The position numbers were made by a program, and so were the translations under genes. From an uncultured Chitinophagaceae bacterium (GTDB taxonomy: Bacteria > Bacteroidota > Bacteroidia > Chitinophagales > Chitinophagaceae): a DNA stretch of 13,066 nucleotides. This document shows positions 1-6,911 of this stretch, piece by piece. The notes under the pieces were generated by a model that saw only the letters and a program-made list of their open reading frames with translations, ran no database searches and was not told the DNA's origin. The stretch is taken from assembly GCA_937919945.1 (NCBI GenBank), contig CALESY010000069.1, forward strand, positions 1-13,066. Direction: 5' to 3'. Within the stretch, counting starts at the first letter, position 1. Each line of letters opens with the position of its first letter.

Positions 1-375
1 TGGTGGTACGATACGGTTTCTAATTTTGCTGTATTCAAGTTAGACTCTTTTAGCGTAGGTGGATTTTCTGATAAACGAGCAAGGATGTTGTATAAAAAGC
101 CTACCAGCATACAAAGTCTAAGCAGTGTTAATGATTTAAGGTGCTATATTGCTGATGGGGTATTGCATATTGATAATATTGTTGTTCATGACGGTAATTA
201 TACAGTATCATTATACGACTTGTCAGGTAGATTATTACAAGCACAAGCAATGAAAGCGAAAAATAACATAGCTGTGAATATTCAAACGCCTTTAGCATCC
301 GGTGTATATGTGGTAAGGGTTAGTGATAATACGAATAAAATAATAGCAGTAAAGCGTGTAGCAGTTACTAAATAA
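1..375 (+). CDS. 3' end of a secreted protein with a T9SS type A sorting domain (partial)
   Basis: The reading frame is open from base 1 to the TAA at 373-375, so this is the last 124 codons of a gene that begins outside the window. An ATG at 85 lies inside this frame but is not a convincing start, because coding sense continues upstream of it. The last ~75 residues have the layout of a Por/T9SS C-terminal sorting domain: a beta-rich stretch with YTVSLYDLSGRLL, then a GVYVVRVSD turn and a basic end (AVKRVAVTK). In Bacteroidota this domain directs outer-membrane export by the type IX system and is normally cleaved off. The functional part of the protein is not visible, so its activity is unknown. 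It is followed at once by a palindromic terminator shared with phoH. Confidence 0.85.
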   Translation, partial: WWYDTVSNFAVFKLDSFSVGGFSDKRARMLYKKPTSIQSLSSVNDLRCYIADGVLHIDNIVVHDGNYTVSLYDLSGRLLQAQAMKAKNNIAVNIQTPLASGVYVVRVSDNTNKIIAVKRVAVTK

Positions 376-383
376 TATAGACA

Positions 384-417
384 AACAAAATAGCCACTAT
401 ATAGTGGCTATTTTGTT
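384..417. terminator. Perfect 34-bp palindrome, bidirectional terminator between the T9SS gene and phoH
   Basis: Bases 384-400 and 401-417 are exact reverse complements (17-bp arms, no spacer), with AT-rich outer ends that give a U-rich tail on either strand. It starts 8 bp after the stop of the upstream plus-strand gene and overlaps two bases of the phoH stop codon (416-418), so it can end transcription from both convergent genes. Seen directly; terminator function is inferred. Confidence 0.8.
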
Positions 418-1429
418 ATTGTTTTGGTAGGTTTCTGAAAGCCTGCCTATTTTCTTCTTCTTTTTGTTCTTCGGCAACTTGGTCTTTGTCGTATGCGCGA
501 ATGATGTGCTTTACCAAACGGTGACGCACAACGTCTGCCTCGTCCAGTTGTATCTGTGCTATGCCTTCTATGCCTTGCAGTATGCGTGTTGCTTTCAGTA
601 AACCCGACTTTTGATTTTTTGGCAAATCCACTTGAGACATGTCGCCTGTGATGATGGCTTTTGCACTGGGGCCAATACGCGTCAGGAACATTTTAAGCTG
701 CAGGTCTGTAGTATTTTGTGCCTCATCCAGTATGATGAATGAGTTATCCAGCGTACGACCGCGCATATATGCTAATGGAGCAATTTCTATGATGCGGTTA
801 GCCATGTAATAATTCAACTTGTCTGCAGGTATCATATCATCCAGTGCATCGTACAATGGGCGCAAGTATGGGTCAATCTTTTCCTTCAAGTCACCTGGCA
901 GAAAACCGAGGCTTTCGCCAGCTTCTACTGCAGGGCGTGTAAGAATGATTTTGCGTACTGCCTTGTTTTTCAGCGCACGCACTGCCAACGCTACGGCGGT
1001 ATATGTTTTACCCGTACCTGCAGGTCCTATGGCAAAAATGATGTCATTCTTCTCGCTAACGGTAGCCAGTAGTTTTTGGTTAGCGGTTTTGGCACGTATT
1101 ACCTTACCATTAGGGCCAAAAACAAGTATATCGTTATTGGCCTCGTTCTCTACAGTTACTGTGCTTTCTCCGTTTTCGTCCTCGCCTAATATCTCAGCAA
1201 AGTAATTTTCGGAAAGATGCCCGTTTCGCTCCAAATATTTCACCAATTGCCCGATGCGTGTTTGCGCGTTAGATACTTCTGACGCCTGCCCGGATAGCTT
1301 TATTTGTGAGCCGCGCGAGAGTATTTTCAGCAATGGAAATTTGCGTTTAAGAATGTCGAATTTACTGTTGTTAACGCCGAAAAACTCAATGGGGTTAACT
1401 GTGTCAAGATTGATAATTGCTTCAGTCAA
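416..1429 (-). CDS. phoH: PhoH-family ATPase (PhoH-like/YbeZ type)
   Basis: A 337-residue cytoplasmic P-loop ATPase of the PhoH-like family, linked in other bacteria to RNA metabolism and rRNA maturation (often working with YbeY, which is not in this window). Residues 1-~100 form the N-terminal region with a KH-like stretch. The ATPase core follows: Walker A GPAGTGKT at 135-142, the TRPAVEAGESLGFLPGD segment at 164-180, Walker B FIILDEAQNT at 231-240, and ITGDMSQVDLP at 260-270. The C-terminal ~25 residues are charged. The start is a TTG at 1427-1429. No ATG or GTG fits: the upstream frame closes at 1502-1504 without one, and the residues before NPIEFFGVNN match the usual family N-terminus in Bacteroidota. 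A weak promoter (TTTG at 1471-1474, TAGTTTTT at 1445-1452, both minus strand) lies 15 bp upstream. The family call is firm, the start fairly firm. Confidence 0.93.
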   Translation of the reverse strand: MTEAIINLDTVNPIEFFGVNNSKFDILKRKFPLLKILSRGSQIKLSGQASEVSNAQTRIGQLVKYLERNGHLSENYFAEILGEDENGESTVTVENEANNDILVFGPNGKVIRAKTANQKLLATVSEKNDIIFAIGPAGTGKTYTAVALAVRALKNKAVRKIILTRPAVEAGESLGFLPGDLKEKIDPYLRPLYDALDDMIPADKLNYYMANRIIEIAPLAYMRGRTLDNSFIILDEAQNTTDLQLKMFLTRIGPSAKAIITGDMSQVDLPKNQKSGLLKATRILQGIEGIAQIQLDEADVVRHRLVKHIIRAYDKDQVAEEQKEEENRQAFRNLPKQ

Positions 1430-1444
1430 TGTATTGCTGGGTTT

Positions 1445-1474
1445 AAAAACTATTAATGCCTGTAAGTTTACAAA
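1445..1474 (-). promoter_or_regulatory. Weak candidate phoH promoter
   Basis: On the minus strand a TTTG (1471-1474) precedes TAGTTTTT (1445-1452) with 18 bp between. This resembles the Bacteroidota -33 TTTG / -7 TAnnTTTG pair with one mismatch in the -7 box. The box ends 15 bp before the phoH TTG start. AT-rich sequence makes chance matches likely. Confidence 0.3.
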
Positions 1475-1613
1475 AACCGCACAAAAACGGTTGTTAACTA
1501 ATTATAAAGCCGGTATCACTTTCTCAGTTATCAGCACCCGCCCGCATGTGTACGGTCTTCGGGGGCTGTGCTACGCGCCGCTATTGCCGCGTTGCTTATC
1601 TTTTTGCAGTTGC

Positions 1614-1645
1614 TGCCTGCATACCTACCGGTAAGTGGGCAGGCA
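1614..1645. repeat. 32-bp imperfect palindrome (possible REP-like element or terminator)
   Basis: The sequence is symmetric about 1629/1630. A 7-bp outer stem (TGCCTGC at 1614-1620 with GCAGGCA at 1639-1645) is exact, and six of the nine inner pairs match, including TACCGGTA at the centre. That gives 13 of 16 base pairs with no loop. No T-run follows on either side, so a terminator role is doubtful. GC-rich palindromes of this kind occur as dispersed intergenic repeats in many genomes, but only one copy is visible here. Confidence 0.5.
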
Positions 1646-1811
1646 AGTTTATTACCTCACGTCTTATATCTGCCTCAACTGCTGATAGTGAATTTAGGTA
1701 TTCGTATTGTTAGTTGTGTTGTTTGGCAGTACTTAATTAATCAACAGTTGTGCATATCTTTTTAGTATGTATAAGTCTGGTTTAATTATCATGTAGAAAG
1801 GGAGTAAGCAT

Positions 1812-1819
1812 TAACTTTA
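1812..1819 (+). promoter_or_regulatory. Candidate -7 box before the short-chain dehydrogenase
   Basis: TAACTTTA matches TAnnTTTG at all but the last position and ends 16 bp before the ATG at 1836. That is close to the spacing seen at prs (18 bp) and osmC (20 bp). No clear -33 TTTG lies at the expected distance. Confidence 0.35.
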
Positions 1820-1835
1820 CTTTTTTATTACAAAT

Positions 1836-2648
1836 ATGTATTTGCTCAAAGATAAAGTAGTAGCCATTACAGGCGCGTCATCGGGTATTGGTAAGGCATT
1901 GGCATTAGCAGCCTTGCAACAGGGTGCGAATGTTGCGGTGTGTGCCCGTAATATGGATAAACTGAAAGATGCTATTGGTAAGGATGGTGATAAAGTGTTG
2001 TACGTGGAGGCCGATGTAAGTAAAGAAGAAGATTGTAAACGATTTATAGAAGCTCCCCTTGGCAAGTGGGGCAGGGTAGATGTGCTGGTAAATAATGCCG
2101 GCATCAGCATGCGTGCATTATTTGAACATGCCGACCTGCAAGTAATACGTGAGTTGATGGATATAAACTTTTGGGGTACAGTGTATTGTACTAAGTATGC
2201 CATCAAATCCATCCGCGAAAATAAAGGTGTTGTAGTGGGTGTTTCATCAATTGCCGGCTTCAGGGGCTTACCTGCCCGTACGGGATATTCTGCTTCTAAA
2301 TTTGCCATGCAGGGTTTTCTGGAAGCCTTGCGTACGGAGTTGTACCAAACAGGCGCACACGTTATGTGGGTATCGCCGGGCTTTACTGCCAGCAACATAC
2401 GCAATGTAGCCCGCAGTGCAGACGGCAGCGCACAGGGAGAAACCCCGCTTGATGAGGGCAAACTGATGAGTGCTGAAGAATGTGCAGGCATCATATTGGA
2501 TGGAGTAAAGCACCGTAAACGTACTATTGTAATGACAACACAGGGTAAATTGACAGTATGGATAAATAAGTTATTTCCTAAATGGGCGGATAAGCTGGTT
2601 TTTAATCACTTTTTAACTGAACCTAACTCACCTTTGAAGGGTTATTAA
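1836..2648 (+). CDS. Short-chain dehydrogenase/reductase (SDR family)
   Basis: A 270-residue classical SDR, an NAD(P)-dependent oxidoreductase with a Rossmann fold. The cofactor loop TGASSGIG is at 12-19. The dinucleotide preference is uncertain, although A37-R38 after the second strand would favour NADPH. NNAG is at 86-89, and the catalytic set is N111, S137/S138 and Y151-x3-K155 (YSASK). PG at 181-182 and the region after it form the substrate lid. The C-terminus (TVWINKLFPKWADKLVF) has the hydrophobic, aromatic tail typical of SDRs acting on lipid-like or sterol-like substrates, so it may touch the membrane, but the substrate cannot be read from the sequence. ATG at 1836 gives a normal length (250-280) and places the first strand correctly. 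It stands alone, with its own candidate promoter and a terminator after it. Confidence 0.93.
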   Translation: MYLLKDKVVAITGASSGIGKALALAALQQGANVAVCARNMDKLKDAIGKDGDKVLYVEADVSKEEDCKRFIEAPLGKWGRVDVLVNNAGISMRALFEHADLQVIRELMDINFWGTVYCTKYAIKSIRENKGVVVGVSSIAGFRGLPARTGYSASKFAMQGFLEALRTELYQTGAHVMWVSPGFTASNIRNVARSADGSAQGETPLDEGKLMSAEECAGIILDGVKHRKRTIVMTTQGKLTVWINKLFPKWADKLVFNHFLTEPNSPLKGY

Positions 2649-2670
2649 CCGTCTGTAATAAGTTGAATGT

Positions 2671-2693
2671 AAAGCGTTTTGCATCGCTTTTTT
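2671..2693 (+). terminator. Rho-independent terminator after the SDR gene
   Basis: AAAGCG (2671-2676) pairs with CGCTTT (2685-2690) around an 8-base loop, and the 3' arm runs into six T's (2688-2693). It begins 22 bp after the SDR stop codon. The stem is short, so efficiency is uncertain. Confidence 0.55.
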
Positions 2694-2710
2694 CATTAAA
2701 TTTATATCTG
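2678..2710 (+). promoter_or_regulatory. Candidate promoter of the FG-GAP T9SS gene
   Basis: TTTG at 2678-2681 and TATATCTG at 2703-2710 are 21 bp apart, matching the Bacteroidota -33/-7 pattern with one mismatch in the -7 box. The box ends 21 bp before the ATG at 2732. The -33 element sits in the loop of the preceding terminator, so the two signals overlap. Confidence 0.4.
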
Positions 2711-2731
2711 ATATAATAATAAACAAGCCGT

Positions 2732-4975
2732 ATGAAGAACATACTGAAAGCAGCCCTATTGTTAGTATTTACAGCTCCCGTAACAGTTGCAATAGCACAA
2801 GCGCCAACGCAAATCTATTTGCCTAACACAACGCCACCAGAGGTATGGGCAAATGGCAGGATGCAAACAATGGCATGGAGTGGTGGGGTTAACAATCCGC
2901 AGATATGTATGGCCGACCTGAATAACGACGGTGTAAAAGACATGGCTATTTACGACAGGGTAGGCAGGTTTGGTAGCGTTAAAACATTTATAAACACCAG
3001 TAGCATACCAGGCAACCCGAAATATGAATACAAGCCGGAATATGCAATTACTTTTCCGGCAGTGGTTGACTATATGCAAATGGCAGACTATAACAGGGAT
3101 GGCATCCCAGATTTGTTTCATAAGGGGATGGGTGGTGTAAGTGTGCATAGAGGATATTATAACAACAACAAACTACATTTTACATTTTACAGAGAGTTGC
3201 GCTATAACTTACCCGGCTCCGGTTTGGTGAATTGTTATGTTGCCCCCATTGATATACCCGCCATAATAGATGTTGACAACGACCAAGACCTTGACGTGCT
3301 TAGCTACGATGTTAACGGTAACAGGATAGGCTTTTTCCGTAATTGCGAAAAAGAAGACGGATTAGTACCAGACAGTATGCGCATGTGTTATAAAAGTACT
3401 TGTTGGGGTAAGACCATCCAGTTCTACGAGCGCAAGCAGGTACTGGGCGATACAATGTGCGATAAATTCAGCTTCGGTACTACATGCAAAACTACACATG
3501 CAGGCAATACATTGTTGCTCATAGACTATGACGGCGATGGTGATATGGATGCCTTTAATGGCAACGTTTCTTTTTCAGATATTCAATATCTAAAAAACGG
3601 CAGGGTAGAATACAGCTATAATAAAGACACTATCATAAGCCAGGATACAATGTGGGGGGCTTCAAGCGGGAAAATTGTGTATATGCCAATGATGCCTATT
3701 GCCCATTTTATAGATGTAGATAATGATGGTAAAAAAGATTTAGTGTTTACACCTAGGCTAGAGAATACAGAAAATTATAAGTCTATAGCCTATTATAAAA
3801 ATAACGGTACGAATACAAACCCCAACTTTTCTTATGTATCTGATACCTTGTTTATACAAGATATGATAGATGCCGGTACAGCAGCAATGCCTGTAGCATA
3901 TGATTATAACAAAGACGGCAAGCTGGATTTGTTTGTAACCAGCGAGGGATACTATCAGAGCAATGGCTCTTTGAGGGCACGTATCAGCTATTATGAAAAC
4001 ACATCTACCTCCACCAAACAATCTTATGAACTTAAGAATAACGACTTTCTTGGTTTGTGGTCTGCAAACTTGAGGCATATAGCATTATCATTCGGCGATT
4101 TGAATGGTGATAGCATTGAAGACTTGGTAATAGGCAGGGAAGCGGGAAATATTGTTTACTATCGTAATACAGCTTCAAGCAACTCAGTAACACCTGTATA
4201 TGGAACGCCTATGATGCTGAATGACCTGAGCGGTACTATAGATGTTGGTGATTATGCTACACCATTTATATATGACATTGATAAAGATGGAAAGAAAGAT
4301 ATAATCAGCGGCAGTCAGGCTGGTAAGTTGTTTTACTATAAAAATAACGGTGGTGCATCTGTACCATTGTTCAATAAAATAACAGATTCGTTGGGCGGTG
4401 TAGGCATTATGGAAGAGGGTAGTATTTATACATACACTGTGCCATTCATTGGCAGAATAGATGATACCCCCAAAGAGTACCTGCTGATAGGTACACAAGG
4501 TGGTACTGTATACAGGTATGACAGTGTCATCAGCACTAACATCACTAAATACAACAGGCTTGATTCAATGTATTGTTACATCAATGTACACCAACGGTCT
4601 GCACCCTTTGTAGCAGATATAGACAAAGATGGCAAGATGGAAATGATGATAGGCGGCTATGCTGGGGGTATTGTGATGTTCAAGCAATACTTCAATGTAG
4701 GTATAGATAACTTGACAACAGACAATAAAAAGGTATCTGTATATCCTAACCCTGCAAACAATAACATTACCATCACATGGAATGACGGCTTTGCAAACAG
4801 CACTGTAGATATAAAATTAGTATCTGTAACAGGTCAGGTTGTTAAAAAAACAACTACGGCTGCAGGCACAACATCTGTACAGATAGGAGTTGCTGACTTG
4901 GCACAAGGAGTGTACTACTGCGTAGTGCAATGCGCCGGCAATCAGTCTGTAGTGCCTGTCAGCATCATGAAGTAG
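2732..4975 (+). CDS. Secreted FG-GAP/VCBS-repeat protein with T9SS type A sorting domain
   Basis: A 747-residue protein expected to be exported and placed at the cell surface or released by the type IX system. Residues 1-~23 are a signal peptide (basic start, hydrophobic core, likely cut after AIAQ). Calcium-binding-type loops DxDxDGxxD recur at about residues 62, 119, 180, 265, 328, 391, 456, 515 and 629. Their spacing is mostly 57-65 residues, as in FG-GAP/VCBS beta-propeller blades. The double gap between 515 and 629 hides a degenerate blade (FIGRIDDTPKEYLLIG, ~572). The longer 180-265 interval carries a cysteine-rich insert with five Cys. Residues ~667-747 are the sorting domain (VSVYPNPANNNITITW to the C-terminus). 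Such proteins are often adhesins or lectin-like, but no catalytic domain is visible and the ligand is unknown. Monocistronic, with a terminator on each side. Confidence 0.9.
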   Translation: MKNILKAALLLVFTAPVTVAIAQAPTQIYLPNTTPPEVWANGRMQTMAWSGGVNNPQICMADLNNDGVKDMAIYDRVGRFGSVKTFINTSSIPGNPKYEYKPEYAITFPAVVDYMQMADYNRDGIPDLFHKGMGGVSVHRGYYNNNKLHFTFYRELRYNLPGSGLVNCYVAPIDIPAIIDVDNDQDLDVLSYDVNGNRIGFFRNCEKEDGLVPDSMRMCYKSTCWGKTIQFYERKQVLGDTMCDKFSFGTTCKTTHAGNTLLLIDYDGDGDMDAFNGNVSFSDIQYLKNGRVEYSYNKDTIISQDTMWGASSGKIVYMPMMPIAHFIDVDNDGKKDLVFTPRLENTENYKSIAYYKNNGTNTNPNFSYVSDTLFIQDMIDAGTAAMPVAYDYNKDGKLDLFVTSEGYYQSNGSLRARISYYENTSTSTKQSYELKNNDFLGLWSANLRHIALSFGDLNGDSIEDLVIGREAGNIVYYRNTASSNSVTPVYGTPMMLNDLSGTIDVGDYATPFIYDIDKDGKKDIISGSQAGKLFYYKNNGGASVPLFNKITDSLGGVGIMEEGSIYTYTVPFIGRIDDTPKEYLLIGTQGGTVYRYDSVISTNITKYNRLDSMYCYINVHQRSAPFVADIDKDGKMEMMIGGYAGGIVMFKQYFNVGIDNLTTDNKKVSVYPNPANNNITITWNDGFANSTVDIKLVSVTGQVVKKTTTAAGTTSVQIGVADLAQGVYYCVVQCAGNQSVVPVSIMK

Positions 4976-5002
4976 TATAAAGACAATAACACATAAAAAA
5001 GA

Positions 5003-5032
5003 AAATCCCCGATTATTAATAATCGGGGATTT
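5003..5032. terminator. Perfect 30-bp palindrome, bidirectional terminator between the T9SS gene and rplY
   Basis: Bases 5003-5017 and 5018-5032 are exact reverse complements with a CCCC/GGGG core, an AT-rich apex, and A-rich/T-rich outer ends. It lies in the 78-bp gap between two convergent genes (stops at 4975 and 5054), so it can serve both strands. Confidence 0.85.
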
Positions 5033-5053
5033 GTATGTTGAATAAGTACAGAC

Positions 5054-5644
5054 TTATTTCTTAGCACCTGCTTTTGCTTCTTCGCTTTCAGCTTGCTTCA
5101 GGGCACGTGTCATTACTACTGACGCGATAGGAATACGAGGAGAGTTCATGATTTCCATTTCTCCGGCCTTTACATCCTGTACACGTACGTTGCCGTTCAG
5201 CTCAAGGTTATCTATGTTTACTTCTATGTTTTCTTTCAAAAACTTAGGTAGTGTGCGAACTTTCAGGCTTTTTACTTTTACCTCAAGACGTCCACCAGCC
5301 TTCACACCTGCAGGTTGTCCTACAAATTTCAATGGCAGGTTAGCTATAACTTTTTTGTCATCTACCAGTTCCAGCAAATCTACGTGGCTCAGTTCGTCAG
5401 TCAGTACGTCAAACTGCAGATCTTTCATAATGCAAGTGTGTGTTTTACCGTTAACACTTACTTCTGCCAACTGGAAGTCTGGCGTGTACACCAACGGACG
5501 GAAAGCCAGTTGTGGTGCACTGAAATGTACTGTTTCTTTACCGCCGTATATTACAGCAGGTACTTGTCCTTCAGAACGAAGACGGCGCGTAGCTGTTTTA
5601 CCGTGTTCGCTTCTGCTTTTTCCTTCAATTTTTACAACTTTCAT
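5054..5644 (-). CDS. rplY: 50S ribosomal protein L25 (general stress protein Ctc/TL5 type)
   Basis: A 196-residue two-domain L25. Residues 1-~90 are the 5S-rRNA-binding L25 domain, with the basic start (KIEGKSRSEHGKTATRRLRSEGQVPAVIYGG) and the KDLQFDVL strand at ~74-81. Residues ~95-180 form the TL5/Ctc C-terminal beta domain, and the Lys/Ala/Glu-rich tail ends AKAGAKK. The length fits the long Ctc form rather than the single-domain E. coli L25 (~95 residues). The ATG at 5642-5644 matches the family start, and an in-frame TAA lies two codons upstream. It is 200 bp downstream of prs on the same strand, a pairing common in bacteria, and probably shares its transcript. A stem-loop and a short upstream ORF precede the start. 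Confidence 0.95.
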   Translation of the reverse strand: MKVVKIEGKSRSEHGKTATRRLRSEGQVPAVIYGGKETVHFSAPQLAFRPLVYTPDFQLAEVSVNGKTHTCIMKDLQFDVLTDELSHVDLLELVDDKKVIANLPLKFVGQPAGVKAGGRLEVKVKSLKVRTLPKFLKENIEVNIDNLELNGNVRVQDVKAGEMEIMNSPRIPIASVVMTRALKQAESEEAKAGAKK

Positions 5645-5647
5645 TTT

Positions 5648-5706
5648 TTAAAAGTTTTGTATTTCAACACCGTGCGAATACCCGTCGAACATACGGACGT
5701 TGAAAT
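5648..5706 (-). promoter_or_regulatory. Stem-loop leader with a 14-codon upstream ORF before rplY
   Basis: On the minus strand, arms at 5699-5706 and 5661-5668 pair over 8 bp (ATTTCAAC/GTTGAAAT). A second 4-bp helix (5693-5696 with 5670-5673, CCGT/ACGG) stacks inside across a small 2x1 internal loop, leaving a 19-base apical loop. An ATG at 5690-5692, overlapping the inner helix and loop, opens a frame of 14 codons (MFDGYSHGVEIQNF) that ends in TAA at 5648-5650, three bases before the rplY start and in the same frame. The helices are seen directly; a regulatory role, for example autogenous control by L25, is inferred. Confidence 0.4.
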
Positions 5707-5771
5707 GGTAGTTAACTAAATGATGTACGCCATTGATGCGGCGGACAGGTTTTTTTGTTTAAACAGTCGTA

Positions 5772-5798
5772 CCCTCCCAACCTCTTTACAAGGAAGGG
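5772..5798 (-). other. GC-rich hairpin in the prs-rplY intergenic RNA
   Basis: In the minus-strand transcript CCCUUCC (5798-5792) pairs with GGGAGGG (5778-5772). One U-G wobble forms only on this strand, so the helix favours the prs -> rplY orientation. The loop is 13 bases and no T-run follows directly. It may be an RNA-processing or stability element between the two genes. Confidence 0.35.
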
Positions 5799-5821
5799 AA
5801 AAATATTTTTATAATAATACT

Positions 5822-5840
5822 TTAGCCTTTGCAGGGCTAA
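5822..5840 (-). terminator. Weak stem-loop after prs
   Basis: TTAGCC and GGCTAA (5835-5840 and 5822-5827) form a 6-bp stem with a 7-base loop just past the prs stop codon. On the minus strand it is followed by an A/T-rich run rather than a pure T-tract, so it is at best a partial terminator. Some read-through into rplY is plausible. Confidence 0.35.
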
Positions 5841-5844
5841 GCAT

Positions 5845-6795
5845 TTATTTTTTACCGTGTATAAATAAAGAACTAATGGATTTGTTCTCAAACGTATTGC
5901 GGATAGCTATTGCAAAGAGCTCTGCCGTTGGCAATACTTTTATTTTAGAACATTCTCCTTTCAGCGGTATGGTATCGCAAACAACCAGTTCTTCCAATTC
6001 GGAGTTCTGTATGTTTTCGTATGCTTTACCACTCAGTACCGGGTGTGTACAAAAAGCGCGTACAGATAATGCACCACGTTCTTTCAGTATAGCTGCCGAT
6101 TTGCTGAGTGTACCTGCCGTATCACAAATATCATCTATCAACACTACATGCCTGCCGCTTACATCGCCTATCACCGTCATGGCTGCCACCTCGTTGGCGC
6201 GTTTACGTTGCTTGTCGCAAATGACCATATCCAGCTCAAAATACTTGGCAACTTCGCGCACCCTGTTGGTACTACCCACGTCGGGGGACGCAAAGATAAG
6301 GTTTTCCATCTTAAGATTTTCAATATATGGTATGAAAATCGCCGAGCTGTCTAAGTGGTCAACCGGAATATCGAAAAAGCCCTGTATTTGCGGTGCGTGG
6401 AGGTCCATCGTCATCACCCTGTCTGCGCCTGCGGTTGTAAGCAGGTTGGCTACTAGTTTTGATGCAATGGCAACGCGGGGTTTATCTTTCCTGTCTTGGC
6501 GAGCAAAGCCGAAGTAGGGGATAACCGCGGTGATATAGCCTGCTGAAGCACGACGGGCAGCATCTATCATCATCAGCAATTCCATCAGGTTATCAGACGG
6601 TGCGAATGTTGACTGTACAAGGAAAACATAGTCTCCACGTATAGATTCATTAAACACAGGCTGGAACTCACCATCGCTGAATTTTGGTATAGCCAGATTA
6701 CCTAATTTCTTGCCAAATGACTTGGCAATCTGCTCGGCAAGGTAGGTAGAACCAGTACCGGAGAATATCTTAACAGAAGGCTGCTGCATGAACAT
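5845..6795 (-). CDS. prs: Ribose-phosphate pyrophosphokinase (PRPP synthetase)
   Basis: The cytoplasmic enzyme makes 5-phosphoribosyl-1-pyrophosphate from ribose-5-phosphate and ATP, feeding purine, pyrimidine, NAD, His and Trp synthesis. With the ATG at 6793-6795 it has 316 residues, the usual family length. Visible class I motifs are KIFSGTGSTYLAE at the N-terminus, FSDGEFQP, the catalytic flexible-loop region FARQDRKDKPR, the MTMDLHAPQIQGFF segment, and the PRPP-binding loop VVLIDDICDTAGT. An in-frame TTG at 6814-6816 would add seven residues but lies inside a -7 promoter box (6814-6821), so it should not be in the mRNA. A second ATG at 6787-6789 (MQQPSVKIF) is an equally good start on family grounds. 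It is divergent from osmC and upstream of rplY. Confidence 0.96.
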   Translation of the reverse strand: MFMQQPSVKIFSGTGSTYLAEQIAKSFGKKLGNLAIPKFSDGEFQPVFNESIRGDYVFLVQSTFAPSDNLMELLMMIDAARRASAGYITAVIPYFGFARQDRKDKPRVAIASKLVANLLTTAGADRVMTMDLHAPQIQGFFDIPVDHLDSSAIFIPYIENLKMENLIFASPDVGSTNRVREVAKYFELDMVICDKQRKRANEVAAMTVIGDVSGRHVVLIDDICDTAGTLSKSAAILKERGALSVRAFCTHPVLSGKAYENIQNSELEELVVCDTIPLKGECSKIKVLPTAELFAIAIRNTFENKSISSLFIHGKK

Positions 6796-6813
6796 TTTTT
6801 GGGGAATAGGCTG

Positions 6814-6844
6814 CAAAAGTAAAGAAAGCAGGTGGTTATTTAAA
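6814..6844 (-). promoter_or_regulatory. prs promoter (Bacteroidota type)
   Basis: On the minus strand TACTTTTG (6814-6821) is an exact TAnnTTTG -7 box, and TTTA at 6841-6844 lies 19 bp upstream as a one-mismatch -33 element. Transcription would start near 6807 and leave a leader of about 12-18 bases before the ATGs at 6795 and 6789. This decides against the TTG start at 6816. Confidence 0.6.
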
Positions 6845-6903
6845 AGATGTTTTCTATTTAAAATATTAATATTAAGTTTATATCAATACTGCAATTGCCA
6901 TAT

Positions 6904-6911
6904 TACCTTTG
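6904..6911 (+). promoter_or_regulatory. osmC promoter -7 box
   Basis: TACCTTTG is an exact TAnnTTTG match ending 20 bp before the osmC ATG. The sequence just after it (CAGCC) is the same as that after the prs box on the other strand. A TTTA at 6877-6880 is 23 bp upstream, a little too far for a standard -33 element. Confidence 0.5.

Larger units (their letters stand above)
1430..1835. other. 406-bp gap without a supportable gene, containing a GC-rich block
   Basis: This stretch separates the divergent phoH and short-chain dehydrogenase genes. Bases ~1530-1600 are clearly GC-richer than the flanks, while ~1690-1835 are AT-rich and probably hold the dehydrogenase promoter. Two overlapping plus-strand frames are open here (1546-1713, 55 residues; 1568-1765, 65 residues), and neither looks like a known family or has clear coding character. 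No tRNA, tmRNA, RNase P or SRP RNA signature was recognised. The minus strand at ~1510-1545 carries a GGGTGC...CTGAGA...ATACC series that recalls the 5' half of a THI box, but the other half is missing. The most structured part is a palindrome at 1614-1645. It could be a degraded gene, an unrecognised RNA or a repeat element. Confidence 0.5.

Noticed and set aside
85..375. Independent 96-residue gene starting at the ATG at 85
   Set aside because: The same frame is open and protein-like from base 1, and T9SS sorting domains are C-terminal parts of larger proteins.
1510..1545. THI-box-like string (GGGTGC, CTGAGA, ATACC) on the minus strand
   Set aside because: The other conserved half of the TPP riboswitch (CCTGA...GCG..AGGGA) is missing, and the downstream gene is phoH, not a thiamine gene.
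1568..1765. 65-codon hydrophobic open frame
   Set aside because: No family, no start signal, and overlaps an equally open frame (1546-1713); not enough to call a gene, so described only as part of the gap.
1817..2494. 225-codon minus-strand open frame across the short-chain dehydrogenase
   Set aside because: Antisense to a gene with intact SDR motifs; the translation is Ser/Ala/Pro/Leu-rich with no domain.
5720..6517. 265-codon plus-strand open frame across prs
   Set aside because: It is antisense to prs, whose protein has every family motif, and its own translation resembles no family; it is a shadow of prs codon usage.
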